From: Desulfobulbaceae bacterium
GTDB taxonomy: Bacteria; Desulfobacterota; Desulfobulbia; Desulfobulbales; Desulfocapsaceae
DNA: 64,000 bases
Reading direction: 5' to 3'
Assembly: GCA_009773475.1 (NCBI GenBank)
Contig: WSXV01000007.1
Coordinates: 62,764 to 126,763, forward strand
A model generated the notes under the pieces. The model was not told the DNA's origin and ran no database searches. It saw only the letters and a program-made list of their open reading frames with translations. Below are positions 25,576 through 34,861 of this stretch, in pieces. Within the stretch, counting starts at the first letter, position 1; each line of letters starts with the position of its first letter. A program made the translations under genes and the position numbers.

Positions 25576-25809
25576 TTATTTTTTGAGCCAAGCCAGGGCT
25601 TCAGCCTTCGATGGGACCTTGCCGACACATTTGATCTGACCGTCAATCACCACGGCCGGGGTGGAAAAGACGCCATGCTTGGCGATCTCCTGGAAATCGC
25701 TGATCTTATCAATAGTGGCCGTAATGCCAGCCTCTTCGACCGCCGTCCGCATGATCTTTTCCGCCTCGCTGCATTTGGCGCACCCTGGTCCAAGTACCTT
25801 GATTTCCAT
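25576..25809 (-). CDS. Mini-thioredoxin paralogue
   Basis: The 77-residue protein begins MEIKVLGPGCAKC, with the CxxC active site at residues 10-13, then FSTPAVVIDGQIKCVGKVPS with a cis-proline and an extra cysteine. It is a close relative of the protein at 24832-25098. GAGGGTAATC precedes ATG. It follows the ArsP-type permease gene after 14 bases, so it is translated with it. Confidence 0.88.
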   Translation of the reverse strand: MEIKVLGPGCAKCSEAEKIMRTAVEEAGITATIDKISDFQEIAKHGVFSTPAVVIDGQIKCVGKVPSKAEALAWLKK

Positions 25810-25823
25810 GATTACCCTCTATG

Positions 25824-26909
25824 TTAGATGATACTGTTGAAAAGATAGCCGACCAGCATGATGCCGGTGCCTACCACTCCGATGAAAACCGCAATGAGAC
25901 GCGGTTTGAGAACTTTCCGAAGAATGACAATCTCCGGTAATGACAGGGCGATGACGCTCATCATGAAGGCAAGCACCGTACCCAGCGCCGCTCCCTTGCC
26001 AAGCAGGGCCTCAACCACCGGCACGATGCCGGCGGCATTGGAATACATGGGGATGCCAATCACCACGGCAACCGGTACCGACCACCAGGCGTCCTTGCCC
26101 ATAATCGAGGCCATGAAACCCTCGGGGACGAAGCCGTGGATACCGGCGCCCACCGCAATGCCTGCGACCACATAGATCCAGACCTTACCGACGATGTCAC
26201 GTACTGCCGTCTTGCCGTGATTAAAGCGATCGTTCCAGGTCAGTTTTTCATCGGGAATATGAGCGGCATTGATATGCATGTCCCGGACCCAGTCTTCGAT
26301 TCCGTGTTCCATGTGCAGGCGGCCGATGGTCCATCCGGCAACAATGGCGATCAACAGGCCGGTTCCCAGATAGATGGCCGCCACCTTCCAGCCCAGCAGC
26401 CCGTACAGAAGCACGATGGCGATTTCATTGACCATGGGGGCGGAGATGAGAAAAGAGAAGGTGACGCCCAGCGGCACACCGGCGGTGACAAAGCCGATGA
26501 AAAGGGGAACGGCCGAACAAGAGCAGAAGGGGGTGACGATGCCCAGCAGGGCAGCCAAAACATTGCCTATGGATTCACGTTTACCGGCCAGGATCTTGCG
26601 AGTCCGTTCAGGTGTAAAAAAGGAGCGTAGGATGCCCACCGCAAAGACGATCAAGGTGAGGAGCATCAAAACCTTGGGGGTATCGTAAAAAAAGAAGAGC
26701 ACGGCCTCGCCCAGATGGCTGCCCGGTTTCAGGCCCAGCAGGGAAAAGGCCAGGAGTTCGGCCAGACGGTGCAACTGCGAATAGATGGCATACCAGAGGC
26801 CCACGCCAACCAGGCCGATAAGGAGATATCTGAGCTTCGTGCCGGTTGCGAGCGGTGGGGCTGGCGGTGGCGCAGCCTGAAGTGGTTGGATGGTAGTGAT
26901 CGGTTGCAT
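25824..26909 (-). CDS. ArsP-type permease (DUF318/putative organoarsenical or metal exporter)
   Basis: The 361-residue protein has about eight or nine hydrophobic segments and the signature TPFCSCSAVPLFIGF followed by SAPMVNEIAI, the permease pattern of the ArsP_1 family (COG0701). Members export trivalent organoarsenicals, or in related branches other metals. The N-terminal 20 residues are proline/alanine-rich and cytoplasmic. The ATG is preceded by AAGGGAATCC. It is the first gene after the ArsR-family regulator (11 bases away), and heads the run of mini-thioredoxins, DUF2703 and thiol-redox proteins. Confidence 0.87.
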   Translation of the reverse strand: MQPITTIQPLQAAPPPAPPLATGTKLRYLLIGLVGVGLWYAIYSQLHRLAELLAFSLLGLKPGSHLGEAVLFFFYDTPKVLMLLTLIVFAVGILRSFFTPERTRKILAGKRESIGNVLAALLGIVTPFCSCSAVPLFIGFVTAGVPLGVTFSFLISAPMVNEIAIVLLYGLLGWKVAAIYLGTGLLIAIVAGWTIGRLHMEHGIEDWVRDMHINAAHIPDEKLTWNDRFNHGKTAVRDIVGKVWIYVVAGIAVGAGIHGFVPEGFMASIMGKDAWWSVPVAVVIGIPMYSNAAGIVPVVEALLGKGAALGTVLAFMMSVIALSLPEIVILRKVLKPRLIAVFIGVVGTGIMLVGYLFNSII

Positions 26910-26920
26910 GATGGATTCCC

Positions 26921-27268
26921 TTAAGAGTTACAGATATCTTTCCGGTCAATGCCTGGCAGGAGCCGGTAGATGTCGGTGATTTCCGGGGTCTCATTCAACC
27001 ATTGCCTGAGTTGCGCGAGCATGGCGGCACTGTAGATCGATCCCTCGGTTGAGTTGAGTCGATAGTTGACCCACAGCTTGTCCTTTTCAAAAACAATCAA
27101 CCCGGCTTCTTCCAGTATCTTGAGATGCTTGGATACGGTTGGCTGGGCCAGTTTAAGGATTGTCCGAAGCTCGCAGACGCACATGTTTTCGCGCTGCTGA
27201 AGCATCTTGATGATCTTGACGCGATTGGGTTCGGATAGGGCCTTCATGACTTTGGTAAAATTTTTCAT
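26921..27268 (-). CDS. ArsR/SmtB-family repressor of the permease operon
   Basis: The 115-residue winged helix protein has the DNA-recognition segment LAQPTVSKHLKILEEAG, and ENMCVCEL near the N-terminus, the ELCVCDL-type arsenite-binding site of ArsR repressors; a further cysteine lies near the C-terminus (DICNS). It should bind the perfect 12-bp inverted repeat just upstream (27292-27321) and release it on arsenite binding. It is the first gene of the unit, 11 bases ahead of the permease gene. Confidence 0.92.
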   Translation of the reverse strand: MKNFTKVMKALSEPNRVKIIKMLQQRENMCVCELRTILKLAQPTVSKHLKILEEAGLIVFEKDKLWVNYRLNSTEGSIYSAAMLAQLRQWLNETPEITDIYRLLPGIDRKDICNS

Positions 27269-27291
27269 TGGGAGTCCATTGGATGGTTAGA

Positions 27292-27321
27292 TAATTATAT
27301 AGCCATATAGCTATATAATTA
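27292..27321 (-). promoter_or_regulatory. ArsR operator: perfect 12-bp inverted repeat
   Basis: TAATTATATAGC (27292-27303) and GCTATATAATTA (27310-27321) are exact complements with a six-base spacer, 24 bases upstream of the arsR start. This AT-rich size and spacing is typical of ArsR/SmtB operators and overlaps the likely -10 region. Confidence 0.82.
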
Positions 27322-27449
27322 TAGTAAGGATCTGCGTCAATCCTTTTTTCTTTCTGTGGATCAAAATGTAAATGGGCTGAAGTCTCAAATTGGAATGCTG
27401 TTGTATGGATCTCTCTTCTGACAGGGGCGTTGGTTTATCGAAATAATTG

Positions 27450-27887
27450 TTACCGGAATTGTTTAGGAAGCAGCGTGATAAAAGCCCTTATTTCATCACG
27501 AACCCGCCGGTAATGAACCAGTGCCTCTTCCTCATCGCCGGCGCCTTCAGCCAGTTTTGGCGGATCGTCAAAGCCATGGTGGATTACTTTTGTCTTGGCT
27601 GGAAAGAAGGGGCAGTTCTCATCGGCATGACCGCAGACGGTGATGACAAAATCAAATTCCTGGTCACCAAGCTCGGCGGTGGTTTTGGAATAGTGGGCGG
27701 AAATATCGATCCCGGCCTCGGCCATGACCTTGACGGCCAGAGGATTGAGGCCGTGTCTCTCGATACCCGCCGAGGCGCAGTCAAAGCGGTCGGACAGGAG
27801 ATGACGGCACCAGCCCTCCGCCATCTGGCTGCGGCAGGAGTTACCGGTGCAGAGAAAAAGAATTTTAGACTTGCTGCTGGTTTCCAT
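27450..27887 (-). CDS. arsC: Arsenate reductase, low-molecular-weight phosphatase type (thioredoxin-coupled)
   Basis: The 145-residue protein has the P-loop CTGNSCRS (C-x5-R) at the N-terminus and a cysteine pair VCGHADENC (about 80 residues later) as in thioredoxin-dependent ArsC. These three cysteines relay electrons while arsenate is reduced to arsenite in the cytoplasm. ATG at 27887 is chosen for the AAGGAG seven bases before it; it overlaps the last 23 bases of acr3. The mini-thioredoxins 2 kb downstream could recycle it. Confidence 0.9.
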   Translation of the reverse strand: METSSKSKILFLCTGNSCRSQMAEGWCRHLLSDRFDCASAGIERHGLNPLAVKVMAEAGIDISAHYSKTTAELGDQEFDFVITVCGHADENCPFFPAKTKVIHHGFDDPPKLAEGAGDEEEALVHYRRVRDEIRAFITLLPKQFR

Positions 27888-28980
27888 TGGGCAACTCCTT
27901 ACAGGTGACATGACAGACGCCGGTGAGTGTTTCCTTGGCGAAGGGAAAGTATTTTTTCTTGAAATAGAGGGCTGCATGCACCAGGGCCAGGAGTACCGGC
28001 ACTTCGACCAGTGGCCCGATGACCGCAGCAAAGGCCTGACCGGAATCGATGCCGAAGACGGCGATGGCCACGGCGATGGCGAGCTCGAAGTTATTGGAGG
28101 CGGCGGTGAACGAAAGGGTTGCCGACTGTTCGTAGGTGGCCCCGGCCTTCATCGAGAGGAAAAAAGAGACCAGAAACATCACCAGGAAGTAGATGGTGAG
28201 CGGAACGGCGATGCGGATCACGTCAAAGGGCAGTTGGACAATATATTCGCCCTTGAGCGAGAACATCACCAGGATGGTGAAGAGCAGAAAGATCAGGGTA
28301 AACGGGCTGATCCGGGGGATCAATTTTTCCTGATACCAGGTCTCACCCTTGAGCTTGACCCCAATCAGCCGGGTCAGCATGCCGGCGATAAAGGGGATAC
28401 CAAGATAGATGAAAACCGATTCGGCGATCTGGCCCATGGAGATGGCCACCACCGTGCTTTCAATATTGAACCAGCCGGGAACGACGGTGATAAAGAGCCA
28501 GGCATACAAAGAGAAGAACAGCACCTGGAAGATGGAGTTGAAGGCGACCAGTCCAGCGCAGTACTCCCGGTCTCCATCGGCCAGATCATTCCAGACGATG
28601 ACCATGGCGATACAGCGGGCAAGACCGATGAGGATCAGTCCCACCATGTATTCGTGATGACCGGAAAGAAAGGTGATGGCAAGGCCGAACATCAGGATGG
28701 GCCCGATCAGCCAGTTTTGGATGAGGGAGAGCAGGAGGACTTTTGTATTCCGGAAGACCTCGTGCAGTTTTTCGTAGCGGACCTTGGCAAGCGGCGGATA
28801 CATCATGATGATCAGGCCGATGGCAATGGGAATATTGGTGGTGCCCACCTGAAAGGAGTTGATCAGATCCCGGATGCCGGGGGTGAGATACCCCGCCGCA
28901 ACGCCGATAAACATGGCCAGGAAGATCCATAGGGTGAGGAAACGGTCAAGAAAGCCCAATTTTTTTCCGTTGTCAGCCAT
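27865..28980 (-). CDS. acr3: Arsenite exporter ACR3
   Basis: The 371-residue protein has ten hydrophobic segments and the ACR3 hallmarks [31 protein letters not shown] (the catalytic cysteine) and [12 protein letters not shown]. It exports arsenite from the cytoplasm by proton antiport. AGGAG precedes ATG. It sits between the second arsR gene and arsC, a classic arsR-acr3-arsC unit, separated from the permease unit by 180 bases. Confidence 0.95.
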   Translation of the reverse strand: MADNGKKLGFLDRFLTLWIFLAMFIGVAAGYLTPGIRDLINSFQVGTTNIPIAIGLIIMMYPPLAKVRYEKLHEVFRNTKVLLLSLIQNWLIGPILMFGLAITFLSGHHEYMVGLILIGLARCIAMVIVWNDLADGDREYCAGLVAFNSIFQVLFFSLYAWLFITVVPGWFNIESTVVAISMGQIAESVFIYLGIPFIAGMLTRLIGVKLKGETWYQEKLIPRISPFTLIFLLFTILVMFSLKGEYIVQLPFDVIRIAVPLTIYFLVMFLVSFFLSMKAGATYEQSATLSFTAASNNFELAIAVAIAVFGIDSGQAFAAVIGPLVEVPVLLALVHAALYFKKKYFPFAKETLTGVCHVTCKELPNGNQQQV

Positions 28981-29020
28981 GAAGGTTCTCCTGAAAGATG
29001 CTTAATGGAAGCGTGCCCGA

Positions 29021-29368
29021 TTATTGGCAGGCAGCCTTGTTTTTGAGGATCAGAAAGGCGGCAAGCTTTTCCTGGTCTTCCACCCCTTGGGGCAGGGTCA
29101 CAAGTTCACGTACAAGCAGTTCCAGGGCCTGTTGCTGAATGCTGCTGTTGTCGCCGGTCAGTCGATAATACATCCACAGTCCCTGCCGCCGCCCTTCCAC
29201 CCAACCGGCATTGCGCAGGGCGCCAAGGTGCCGGGAAACTGTGGACTGGGGCAGGTCAAGAACTGCCATCAAATCGCAGACGCATCGCTCGCCATCAGTG
29301 AGCAGGGCGAGAATGCGCAGGCGGATCGGTTCGGAAAGGGCCTTGAAGAGCTGTGCCGTTGTGTTCAT
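29021..29368 (-). CDS. arsR: ArsR/SmtB-family repressor of the acr3 unit
   Basis: The 115-residue protein has RCVCDL near the recognition segment LPQSTVSRHLGALRNAG, an arsenite-sensing ArsR arrangement. ATG at 29368 is chosen for the AAGGA six bases before it. It is 40 bases ahead of acr3. An imperfect repeat ATCCG-n6-CGGAT (29381-29396) just upstream could be its operator. It differs clearly in sequence from the regulator at 26921. Confidence 0.92.
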   Translation of the reverse strand: MNTTAQLFKALSEPIRLRILALLTDGERCVCDLMAVLDLPQSTVSRHLGALRNAGWVEGRRQGLWMYYRLTGDNSSIQQQALELLVRELVTLPQGVEDQEKLAAFLILKNKAACQ

Positions 29369-29380
29369 AGGAATCCTTGT

Positions 29381-29396
29381 ATCCGCATACACGGAT
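29381..29396 (-). promoter_or_regulatory. Possible operator of the acr3 unit
   Basis: ATCCG and CGGAT flank a six-base spacer, 12 bases upstream of the arsR start. The spacing equals that of the stronger operator at 27292-27321, but the arms are only five bases, so this may be chance. Confidence 0.3.
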
Positions 29397-29600
29397 GCAG
29401 TCAAGATGTTTTTTTGTGCAGATGGTTGAGGCGATGCTTTGTATGTCTGTTGAATTAAATTCTAGATTTATCCCGACCCCATTTATCGAGGTCGAGCGGA
29501 AGGGATGTGGTTTTGACGGGCACCATGATGGAAGGACATACCAATGCCAATGTGTCTTTATTGTAAGGTGGCGGCCTGGTGTTCGGTCTGGATGAAGTGG

Positions 29601-32342
29601 CTATGCCGCCCCTACTGCCGCTTCAGTGTCGGGCCATTGCTGGGGTATTGCTGGTGCTTGCGAAGAAATTACCATTTTTTCAAGTTTATCAAGGGTGTAG
29701 ATTTTATGCTCTTCAAAATCAATGTGCTGGACGTCCACTGTTATTTCAGAGCCGGCGATGCTGGTGAAGGTATTGAAGGTCGTCGCATCAACGTCGATAT
29801 GTTTTCGGGTGAGAATGGCGAAATCATTGCCGTAGGCCCTGAAAAGGAGGGATTCGGGGTAGCGGGCCTGGAGTTCGACGGCAAAGTTGAGGAAGATACG
29901 GTTGCCCTGCTCCCAACCCCGTTGCTTATTGTACTTGAGGACGTCGACAAGATGGAGGGTATGCAGGCAGCCGTATTCCAGGAGATTCTGGTTGTTCTGC
30001 AGGAAAATCCGCAGATAATCCTCATTGTACAGTCCGGTGAGCCGGTCATTAAAAAAGTAGGAAAAGCGTTTTATCTCAATATCCGTACTCGGTTCCTGAG
30101 TAACGCTCAAGGGCGGTGGTGTATCCGCCAGGGCCTTGAGTGCCACCGCCACAACCTCCGGGTTAAACTGGGTGCCGGAAAGAGAACTCAGCTCGGCCAA
30201 GGCCTCGGCGATCTGCTTACGGGGTTTGTAGATACGGTTGGTGGTCATGGCGTCAAAGGCGTCGGCGACGGTCATGATGCGGGTAAGCAGGGGGATGTCC
30301 TCTCCTTTCAGTCCGGCCGGGTAGCCCTTGCCGTCATGGCGTTCATGGTGGTAATGGATAATCTCGGCCAGTTCCTGGTACATCTCAATATTGGAAAGCA
30401 TTTCATAACCCGCTGTCGCGTGCAGCTTGATCAGGTCATAATCCAGATTGTTGAGCTTTCCGGGTTTGAGCAGCACCGAGTCCGGAGTGGCGATTTTTCC
30501 AATATCATGGAGGATGGATGCCCGGTAGAGCTTGTCTATGTCACGGCTGGGAATGCCCATGGCTGCGGCAATTTTTTGACCATAGCGAGCCACTCGCTCG
30601 GTGTGGCCGGCGGTATAGGTGTCCCGCTGCTCGATCATGTAGACAAAGGAGTAGATGGTTTCTTCATAGTTGGCGGTTCGTTCTACGGTAAGTCTAGCGA
30701 TTTCCTGCCGGTGTCGATAAGAGTCGATGGCAAAACCAAGATCGCCGGCCAGTTCATCCAGCATGGCGATCTCTTCCGGCTCAAAACCTTCCTTCAGCCA
30801 GGTATAGACAGTAAGGGTGCCCAGTGATTTGTCTGCCTGCCTGGCCCGCAGGGGAAGGGCAATGGATCCATGAAATCCTGTTAATCTGGACTGGTTCCGC
30901 CAGGGGGTAAAATCCTCTTCATGATTGCGATTACTGATGATTATTTTGTCTTCCATGAGACATTGAACCGTCGGACTGTTGTGAAAAAGGAGGGCCGGAT
31001 CATTGATGGCATAGGGAGGTTCCGCTAGTAATTTTTCAAAATTACTGGGGCCGTAGATCTTGTAAATTTCGTCATTCTCGAGAAGGCCGATCCAGGCGAA
31101 ACCATAGTGCCCGTGCTGGACGAAGAGGTCGCAGGACTGCCTGAGAAGGGTCTCGATGTTTGGTGAGGTGATCAGTAGCTTGTTGATATCGGCAACGGTC
31201 TGCAGGATTCCCTTGAGGTAGATCTGCTGGTCAAGCAGAGTGGTGATTTTCTCGGTGCGTTTGGTCACCTTGGACTCCAGGGTCACGTTCAGTCGATCGA
31301 CTTCCAGTTTCTTCCGGTGCAGGATTCGATTGAGGATCAGGACATACCAGGAGGCGCCGATGATCAGCAGGATGGCCACGGCCATAATGGTGACTTGCCC
31401 CCAGTAGCGGGTGAGAACATCACGGAGGGAGAACTTGCCGTAATCTTTGTAAGGGCCGATCTTGAGATCCAGCAGGCAGTCGTGCACGGGCTGATAATTC
31501 AAAGGGATGGTCCAGCCGCCGGTATGACTGGTGATGGCCGCCGGATCGTCACTTTCCATGGTCAACAGGGCGCTGGCGACCAGCCGGGAAAGGCGGTTGG
31601 GCGTGGTCTTGAGGGCGGCCATGGGCCATTCCGGATAGAGCTCGGTACTGAGGAGAAAGGGGAAGTCATCTTTGTGCTGCGGATTCAGAACCTTGATCTG
31701 TTCAAGGCGAATTACTCCCTCTTCGGCCATCCGTTCCAGGGTGTCGGTGCGGACGGTGCCGGCGTCAACGGTACCGGCGAGAACGGCCTTGACTACACCA
31801 TCATGGGTACCGGCATACTGGAAAGAGGCAAAATCGGTAAAGGGATCGATGTCTTGGCGGAAAAACTCTCGCCAGGCGGCGACCCATCCACCAAAGGCAA
31901 GGGCATCCACAGCCAGGAAGGATCTATTTTTGAGGTCGGCAAGGGTGTTGATGTCGTGGCGGTCGGCCCTGGTGAAAATAACCCCGCCATGGGTGCTTGT
32001 CTGTTGAGAGGGCAGATTCTGATTAATCAGGGTCGCTATGCGGCTGACTCCGAAAAGTTTTTCCAGTTCCACATAGGTGACATCATTGGTCAGGATGAAA
32101 TCTATCTTGCCCTGTCGGGTTGCGTCTTGAACTTCCTTGAATCCAAGGGGGACAATGGTGAATTGGTACTCAGGAATTTTTCGGGACAGATAGTCTGCCG
32201 TCGCCAACCATTTTTGCGCGCTGACATCCTCTCCGCTCCTGGCGAGGACCCCGATGGAAAGCGTTTGAGGGGCAGCCCAGAGTGGATTTGAGACGAACAG
32301 AAGACAAAAAAAGAAAAAAAAAGTCCGGGAAAGAACAGTCAT
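29601..32342 (-). CDS. PhnD-like sensor fused to GAF, HD-GYP and degenerate GGDEF domains
   Basis: A signal peptide (1-23) leads to a PhnD/TauA-type periplasmic binding domain (about 25-295) with ADLKNRSFLAVDA and FQYAGTHDGV stretches. A membrane helix (about 305-330), coiled coil and GAF domain (about 375-530) follow. The HD-GYP domain is complete: HDIGK (H612), HHERHDGKGYP and VADAFDAM, so c-di-GMP hydrolysis is expected. The final 150 residues resemble a GGDEF domain (LTGLYNEDYL) but the active-site GGDEF reads AYGNDF, so synthesis is unlikely; it may bind GTP or regulate. It probably converts an external ligand, perhaps an oxyanion or phosphonate-like solute, into a fall of c-di-GMP. Ribosome site is weak. 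Confidence 0.88.
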   Translation of the reverse strand: MTVLSRTFFFFFCLLFVSNPLWAAPQTLSIGVLARSGEDVSAQKWLATADYLSRKIPEYQFTIVPLGFKEVQDATRQGKIDFILTNDVTYVELEKLFGVSRIATLINQNLPSQQTSTHGGVIFTRADRHDINTLADLKNRSFLAVDALAFGGWVAAWREFFRQDIDPFTDFASFQYAGTHDGVVKAVLAGTVDAGTVRTDTLERMAEEGVIRLEQIKVLNPQHKDDFPFLLSTELYPEWPMAALKTTPNRLSRLVASALLTMESDDPAAITSHTGGWTIPLNYQPVHDCLLDLKIGPYKDYGKFSLRDVLTRYWGQVTIMAVAILLIIGASWYVLILNRILHRKKLEVDRLNVTLESKVTKRTEKITTLLDQQIYLKGILQTVADINKLLITSPNIETLLRQSCDLFVQHGHYGFAWIGLLENDEIYKIYGPSNFEKLLAEPPYAINDPALLFHNSPTVQCLMEDKIIISNRNHEEDFTPWRNQSRLTGFHGSIALPLRARQADKSLGTLTVYTWLKEGFEPEEIAMLDELAGDLGFAIDSYRHRQEIARLTVERTANYEETIYSFVYMIEQRDTYTAGHTERVARYGQKIAAAMGIPSRDIDKLYRASILHDIGKIATPDSVLLKPGKLNNLDYDLIKLHATAGYEMLSNIEMYQELAEIIHYHHERHDGKGYPAGLKGEDIPLLTRIMTVADAFDAMTTNRIYKPRKQIAEALAELSSLSGTQFNPEVVAVALKALADTPPPLSVTQEPSTDIEIKRFSYFFNDRLTGLYNEDYLRIFLQNNQNLLEYGCLHTLHLVDVLKYNKQRGWEQGNRIFLNFAVELQARYPESLLFRAYGNDFAILTRKHIDVDATTFNTFTSIAGSEITVDVQHIDFEEHKIYTLDKLEKMVISSQAPAIPQQWPDTEAAVGAA

Positions 32343-32562
32343 AGTTTGTAGAGGGCTCTTGGTTGAGTGTTTAAGGCTGAAGGAGGAAGGTCGGCTGAAA
32401 ACTGAAGAGCCACTGGGATGACAACATAACCCTTCTTGAGTTGATCAACGCCTTTCATTCTGTCACCCATCTTCCGTTTTTTTTACCTTAAGCTTTTTTA
32501 ATTATAGCACAAGGGTGGAAGAGATGTCCATCTGCAATCAGATGCCCAATTGTGTGCTGTTT

Positions 32563-33402
32563 TTAGGTCTTTTCTGCCTGCAGGAAGAGACAGGTATCTC
32601 TGCCTGCAACGAAGGGCGTGAGGTCGTACCCGCCATAGTGCCGGCGGATGGTAAATCCTGCCCTGTGCAGTAGGAGTTGCCATTTGTGAAAGGAAAAGGC
32701 GGCAAGGTGCAGGGTGTGGCTCAGGTCTTCGTTGTTCTTTCCTGGCTGCCCGGGCCGGATCCGATACCTCTCTTCGAGGAGGAGCTGCTCTTGGGAGTAA
32801 CTGCGACGCACCTCTTTAATGATCCTGCCGCCGTCCTGCTCCTCAAAAATCTGGAATTGAAAGAGCTTTTTCGTGCCCAGGGTCAGGAGTATCCGGTCAG
32901 GAATAAAAAGCTGGAGAAGAAGCTTGCCATCCCCGGTAAGGAGTGTCTCAATCTGATTGAGGCAATGTTCAATCCGCTCCTCGGTTCTAAGGAGGTTCAG
33001 GGTGTGATAGGGGATGAGGATGGTGTCGAATGAACGGCCAAGCGCGGGCTCGGTCATGTCCATGCACAGGTAGGTAACGTCGGGCCCGGATTTCAGGCGG
33101 GCCCGGCGTATCATCTCGGGATTGAGATCAACCCCGGTGACCTCGGCGCCGGTTGCGGCCAGCGGCCGGCACAGGCGGCCTGTGCCGCAGCCAAGCTCAA
33201 GCACCGAGCAGGGGGGCTTGAGCCTTTCCAGGTAAAAGGGGAGATCCGCCTGGAACTCGGCCATCTCCAGGTCATAGAACCGGCAGTAGCGTTCACTGCT
33301 GAGGGGCAGAAAAAACTCCTCCGGCTCCTTGTGGCTGTCAAAGTCGTCGGCGGGCATATTCTTGAAGGTGTGGCCTATGCCGTTAAGACTCCTGCCCGGC
33401 AT
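32563..33402 (-). CDS. Class I SAM-dependent methyltransferase
   Basis: The 279-residue protein has motif I VLELGCGTGRL, motif II VTGVDLN and LIPYHTLNLL, the Rossmann-type SAM-binding signature (methyltransferase type 11/25 like). An N-terminal segment (1-70) carries YRFYDLEM-type residues. The substrate is unknown. An internal ATG at 33357 is an alternative start. It starts six bases beyond the end of mscL on the same strand, so the two may be co-transcribed; a functional link is not evident. Confidence 0.82.
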   Translation of the reverse strand: MPGRSLNGIGHTFKNMPADDFDSHKEPEEFFLPLSSERYCRFYDLEMAEFQADLPFYLERLKPPCSVLELGCGTGRLCRPLAATGAEVTGVDLNPEMIRRARLKSGPDVTYLCMDMTEPALGRSFDTILIPYHTLNLLRTEERIEHCLNQIETLLTGDGKLLLQLFIPDRILLTLGTKKLFQFQIFEEQDGGRIIKEVRRSYSQEQLLLEERYRIRPGQPGKNNEDLSHTLHLAAFSFHKWQLLLHRAGFTIRRHYGGYDLTPFVAGRDTCLFLQAEKT

Positions 33403-33407
33403 GGGGA

Positions 33408-33815
33408 TTATTTCTGCTTCAGCAGGTCCCGGATTTCGATCAGCAGCAGCTCTTCTTTTGTTGGTGCAGGCTCTGCCGGGGGGGCAGGCTGGGCCGCTTC
33501 CTGGCGTTTGAGGGCGTTGATCCCCTTAATCATCATGAAAATGGCAAAGGCGATGATGGTGAAATCAATGGTGGTTTGGATAAACTTCCCGTAGGAGAGA
33601 AGCACAGCCTCTTTGCCGGCACCGGCAGCCTGGAGGGTGATGGCGAGCTTGCTGAAATCCACGCCGCCGATGATCAGACCGATGGGCGGCATGATAACAT
33701 CACTGACCACCGAGGAGACAACCTTGCCAAAGGCTGCTCCGATAATGATACCAACGGCCATGTCGATGACATTGCCTTTGACTGCAAATTCCTTGAATTC
33801 CTTTAGTAAGCTCAT
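33408..33815 (-). CDS. mscL: Large-conductance mechanosensitive channel
   Basis: The 135-residue protein is full length for MscL: N-terminal amphipathic helix [10 protein letters not shown], first helix [20 protein letters not shown], periplasmic loop, second helix [17 protein letters not shown] and a C-terminal charged helix. It opens under membrane tension to release solutes. AAGGAG precedes ATG. Confidence 0.97.
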   Translation of the reverse strand: MSLLKEFKEFAVKGNVIDMAVGIIIGAAFGKVVSSVVSDVIMPPIGLIIGGVDFSKLAITLQAAGAGKEAVLLSYGKFIQTTIDFTIIAFAIFMMIKGINALKRQEAAQPAPPAEPAPTKEELLLIEIRDLLKQK

Positions 33816-33946
33816 GGTTGATTTCTCCTTTAATAAAATATAAAAAATGCTGCTTCATTAAGAAAAAGCAACGACTGTAAAAAGCAGCAGGGGGTTAAGA
33901 GCCGTTATGAAATAACGTGTCTTTTTATCCTTTTATATACGACGCC

Positions 33947-34861
33947 TTAGTCTGCAGAAGCCGGCAGGCAGAGAATCCTGTCCTCTATAATGGCCTTCAG
34001 TATCAGATTCATATTATCTTCCACTCCTCCATTCATCAGGGTTATGAGGGTGAAAAGCGGAAGGGGAAACTGCGCCTGCCAGAGGTCGATCTCCGGCTCA
34101 CTGCTTCCTTGCGGCGGCAGCGTCAGCAGTGGGTTCTCCTGGCCGGTGGTCTCTGCCGCCGACCTCAGTTGATCCACCCGGGAGGCAGTGTTTAACAGCG
34201 CTGAAAAGATGGAGGCTTCAGGTTCCGGCAACTGCTCAGGGATTTGATCGTAGTGAACGGAAAAGGAGCCTCTTGCCATGAGCAGGAGGCGTAGCAGAGC
34301 CTCAAGTCCGGTGTGGATGCCTTGGCGGATGAGAAGGAGATTGCCGTCAGCCGTTATGATCTTGCCACTTATCTCGGGCAGGATGATCCGGCTTGCTCGT
34401 CCCCCCTGAGCGAGATTCTGGAGCAGTTCCGAGAGCCCGATGGCCTGGATGTCGCCGCTGATGACCCCGGCCTTGATGGGTGCTGGTGCTGCTCGTCGGA
34501 GAATGGCCTTGATCCGGGCGATCAGCTCGAAGCTGTTGTAAGGCTTGGTGACATAGTCATCGGCACCGAGCTCCAGTCCTTTTATCTTCAATGATTGCCG
34601 GTCGAGGCTGGTAAGAAAGAGCACTGGAATTGCCCTGGTGGCAGGAGTGGCTCGCAACCGTTCCATAGTCTGGAAGCCATCCACCTGGGGCATGTTAATA
34701 TCCAGGAGAATCAAGGAGACCATGTGTGTCTGCAAAAGGTCAAAGGCCTCGGCGCAGCCCAGGGCGTGCAGGGGGGTGAAGCCGGTGAGCAACAGGTGCT
34801 CGCCGGTAATCTCCTGCTGGGCCGGGTCGTCGTCAATGATGAGAATATTTTTTTTGGTCAT
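33947..34861 (-). CDS. Response regulator with DUF4388 output
   Basis: A receiver domain (1-120) with acceptor D54 (LLDINMP) and the conserved VTKPYN lysine is followed by a DUF4388-type domain (about 130-215), seen in many deltaproteobacterial regulators, and a C-terminal tail of about 90 residues with acidic/proline-rich sequence. There is no DNA-binding domain, so output is by protein contact. It overlaps the upstream kinase gene by four bases (ATGA), so both are made together and this is very likely that kinase's partner. Confidence 0.85.
   Translation of the reverse strand: MTKKNILIIDDDPAQQEITGEHLLLTGFTPLHALGCAEAFDLLQTHMVSLILLDINMPQVDGFQTMERLRATPATRAIPVLFLTSLDRQSLKIKGLELGADDYVTKPYNSFELIARIKAILRRAAPAPIKAGVISGDIQAIGLSELLQNLAQGGRASRIILPEISGKIITADGNLLLIRQGIHTGLEALLRLLLMARGSFSVHYDQIPEQLPEPEASIFSALLNTASRVDQLRSAAETTGQENPLLTLPPQGSSEPEIDLWQAQFPLPLFTLITLMNGGVEDNMNLILKAIIEDRILCLPASAD

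Noticed and set aside
27847-28932. 361-codon plus-strand frame opposite acr3
   Set aside because: Complement of a convincing ACR3 gene; rich in D/G/H/Q as expected for a shadow frame.
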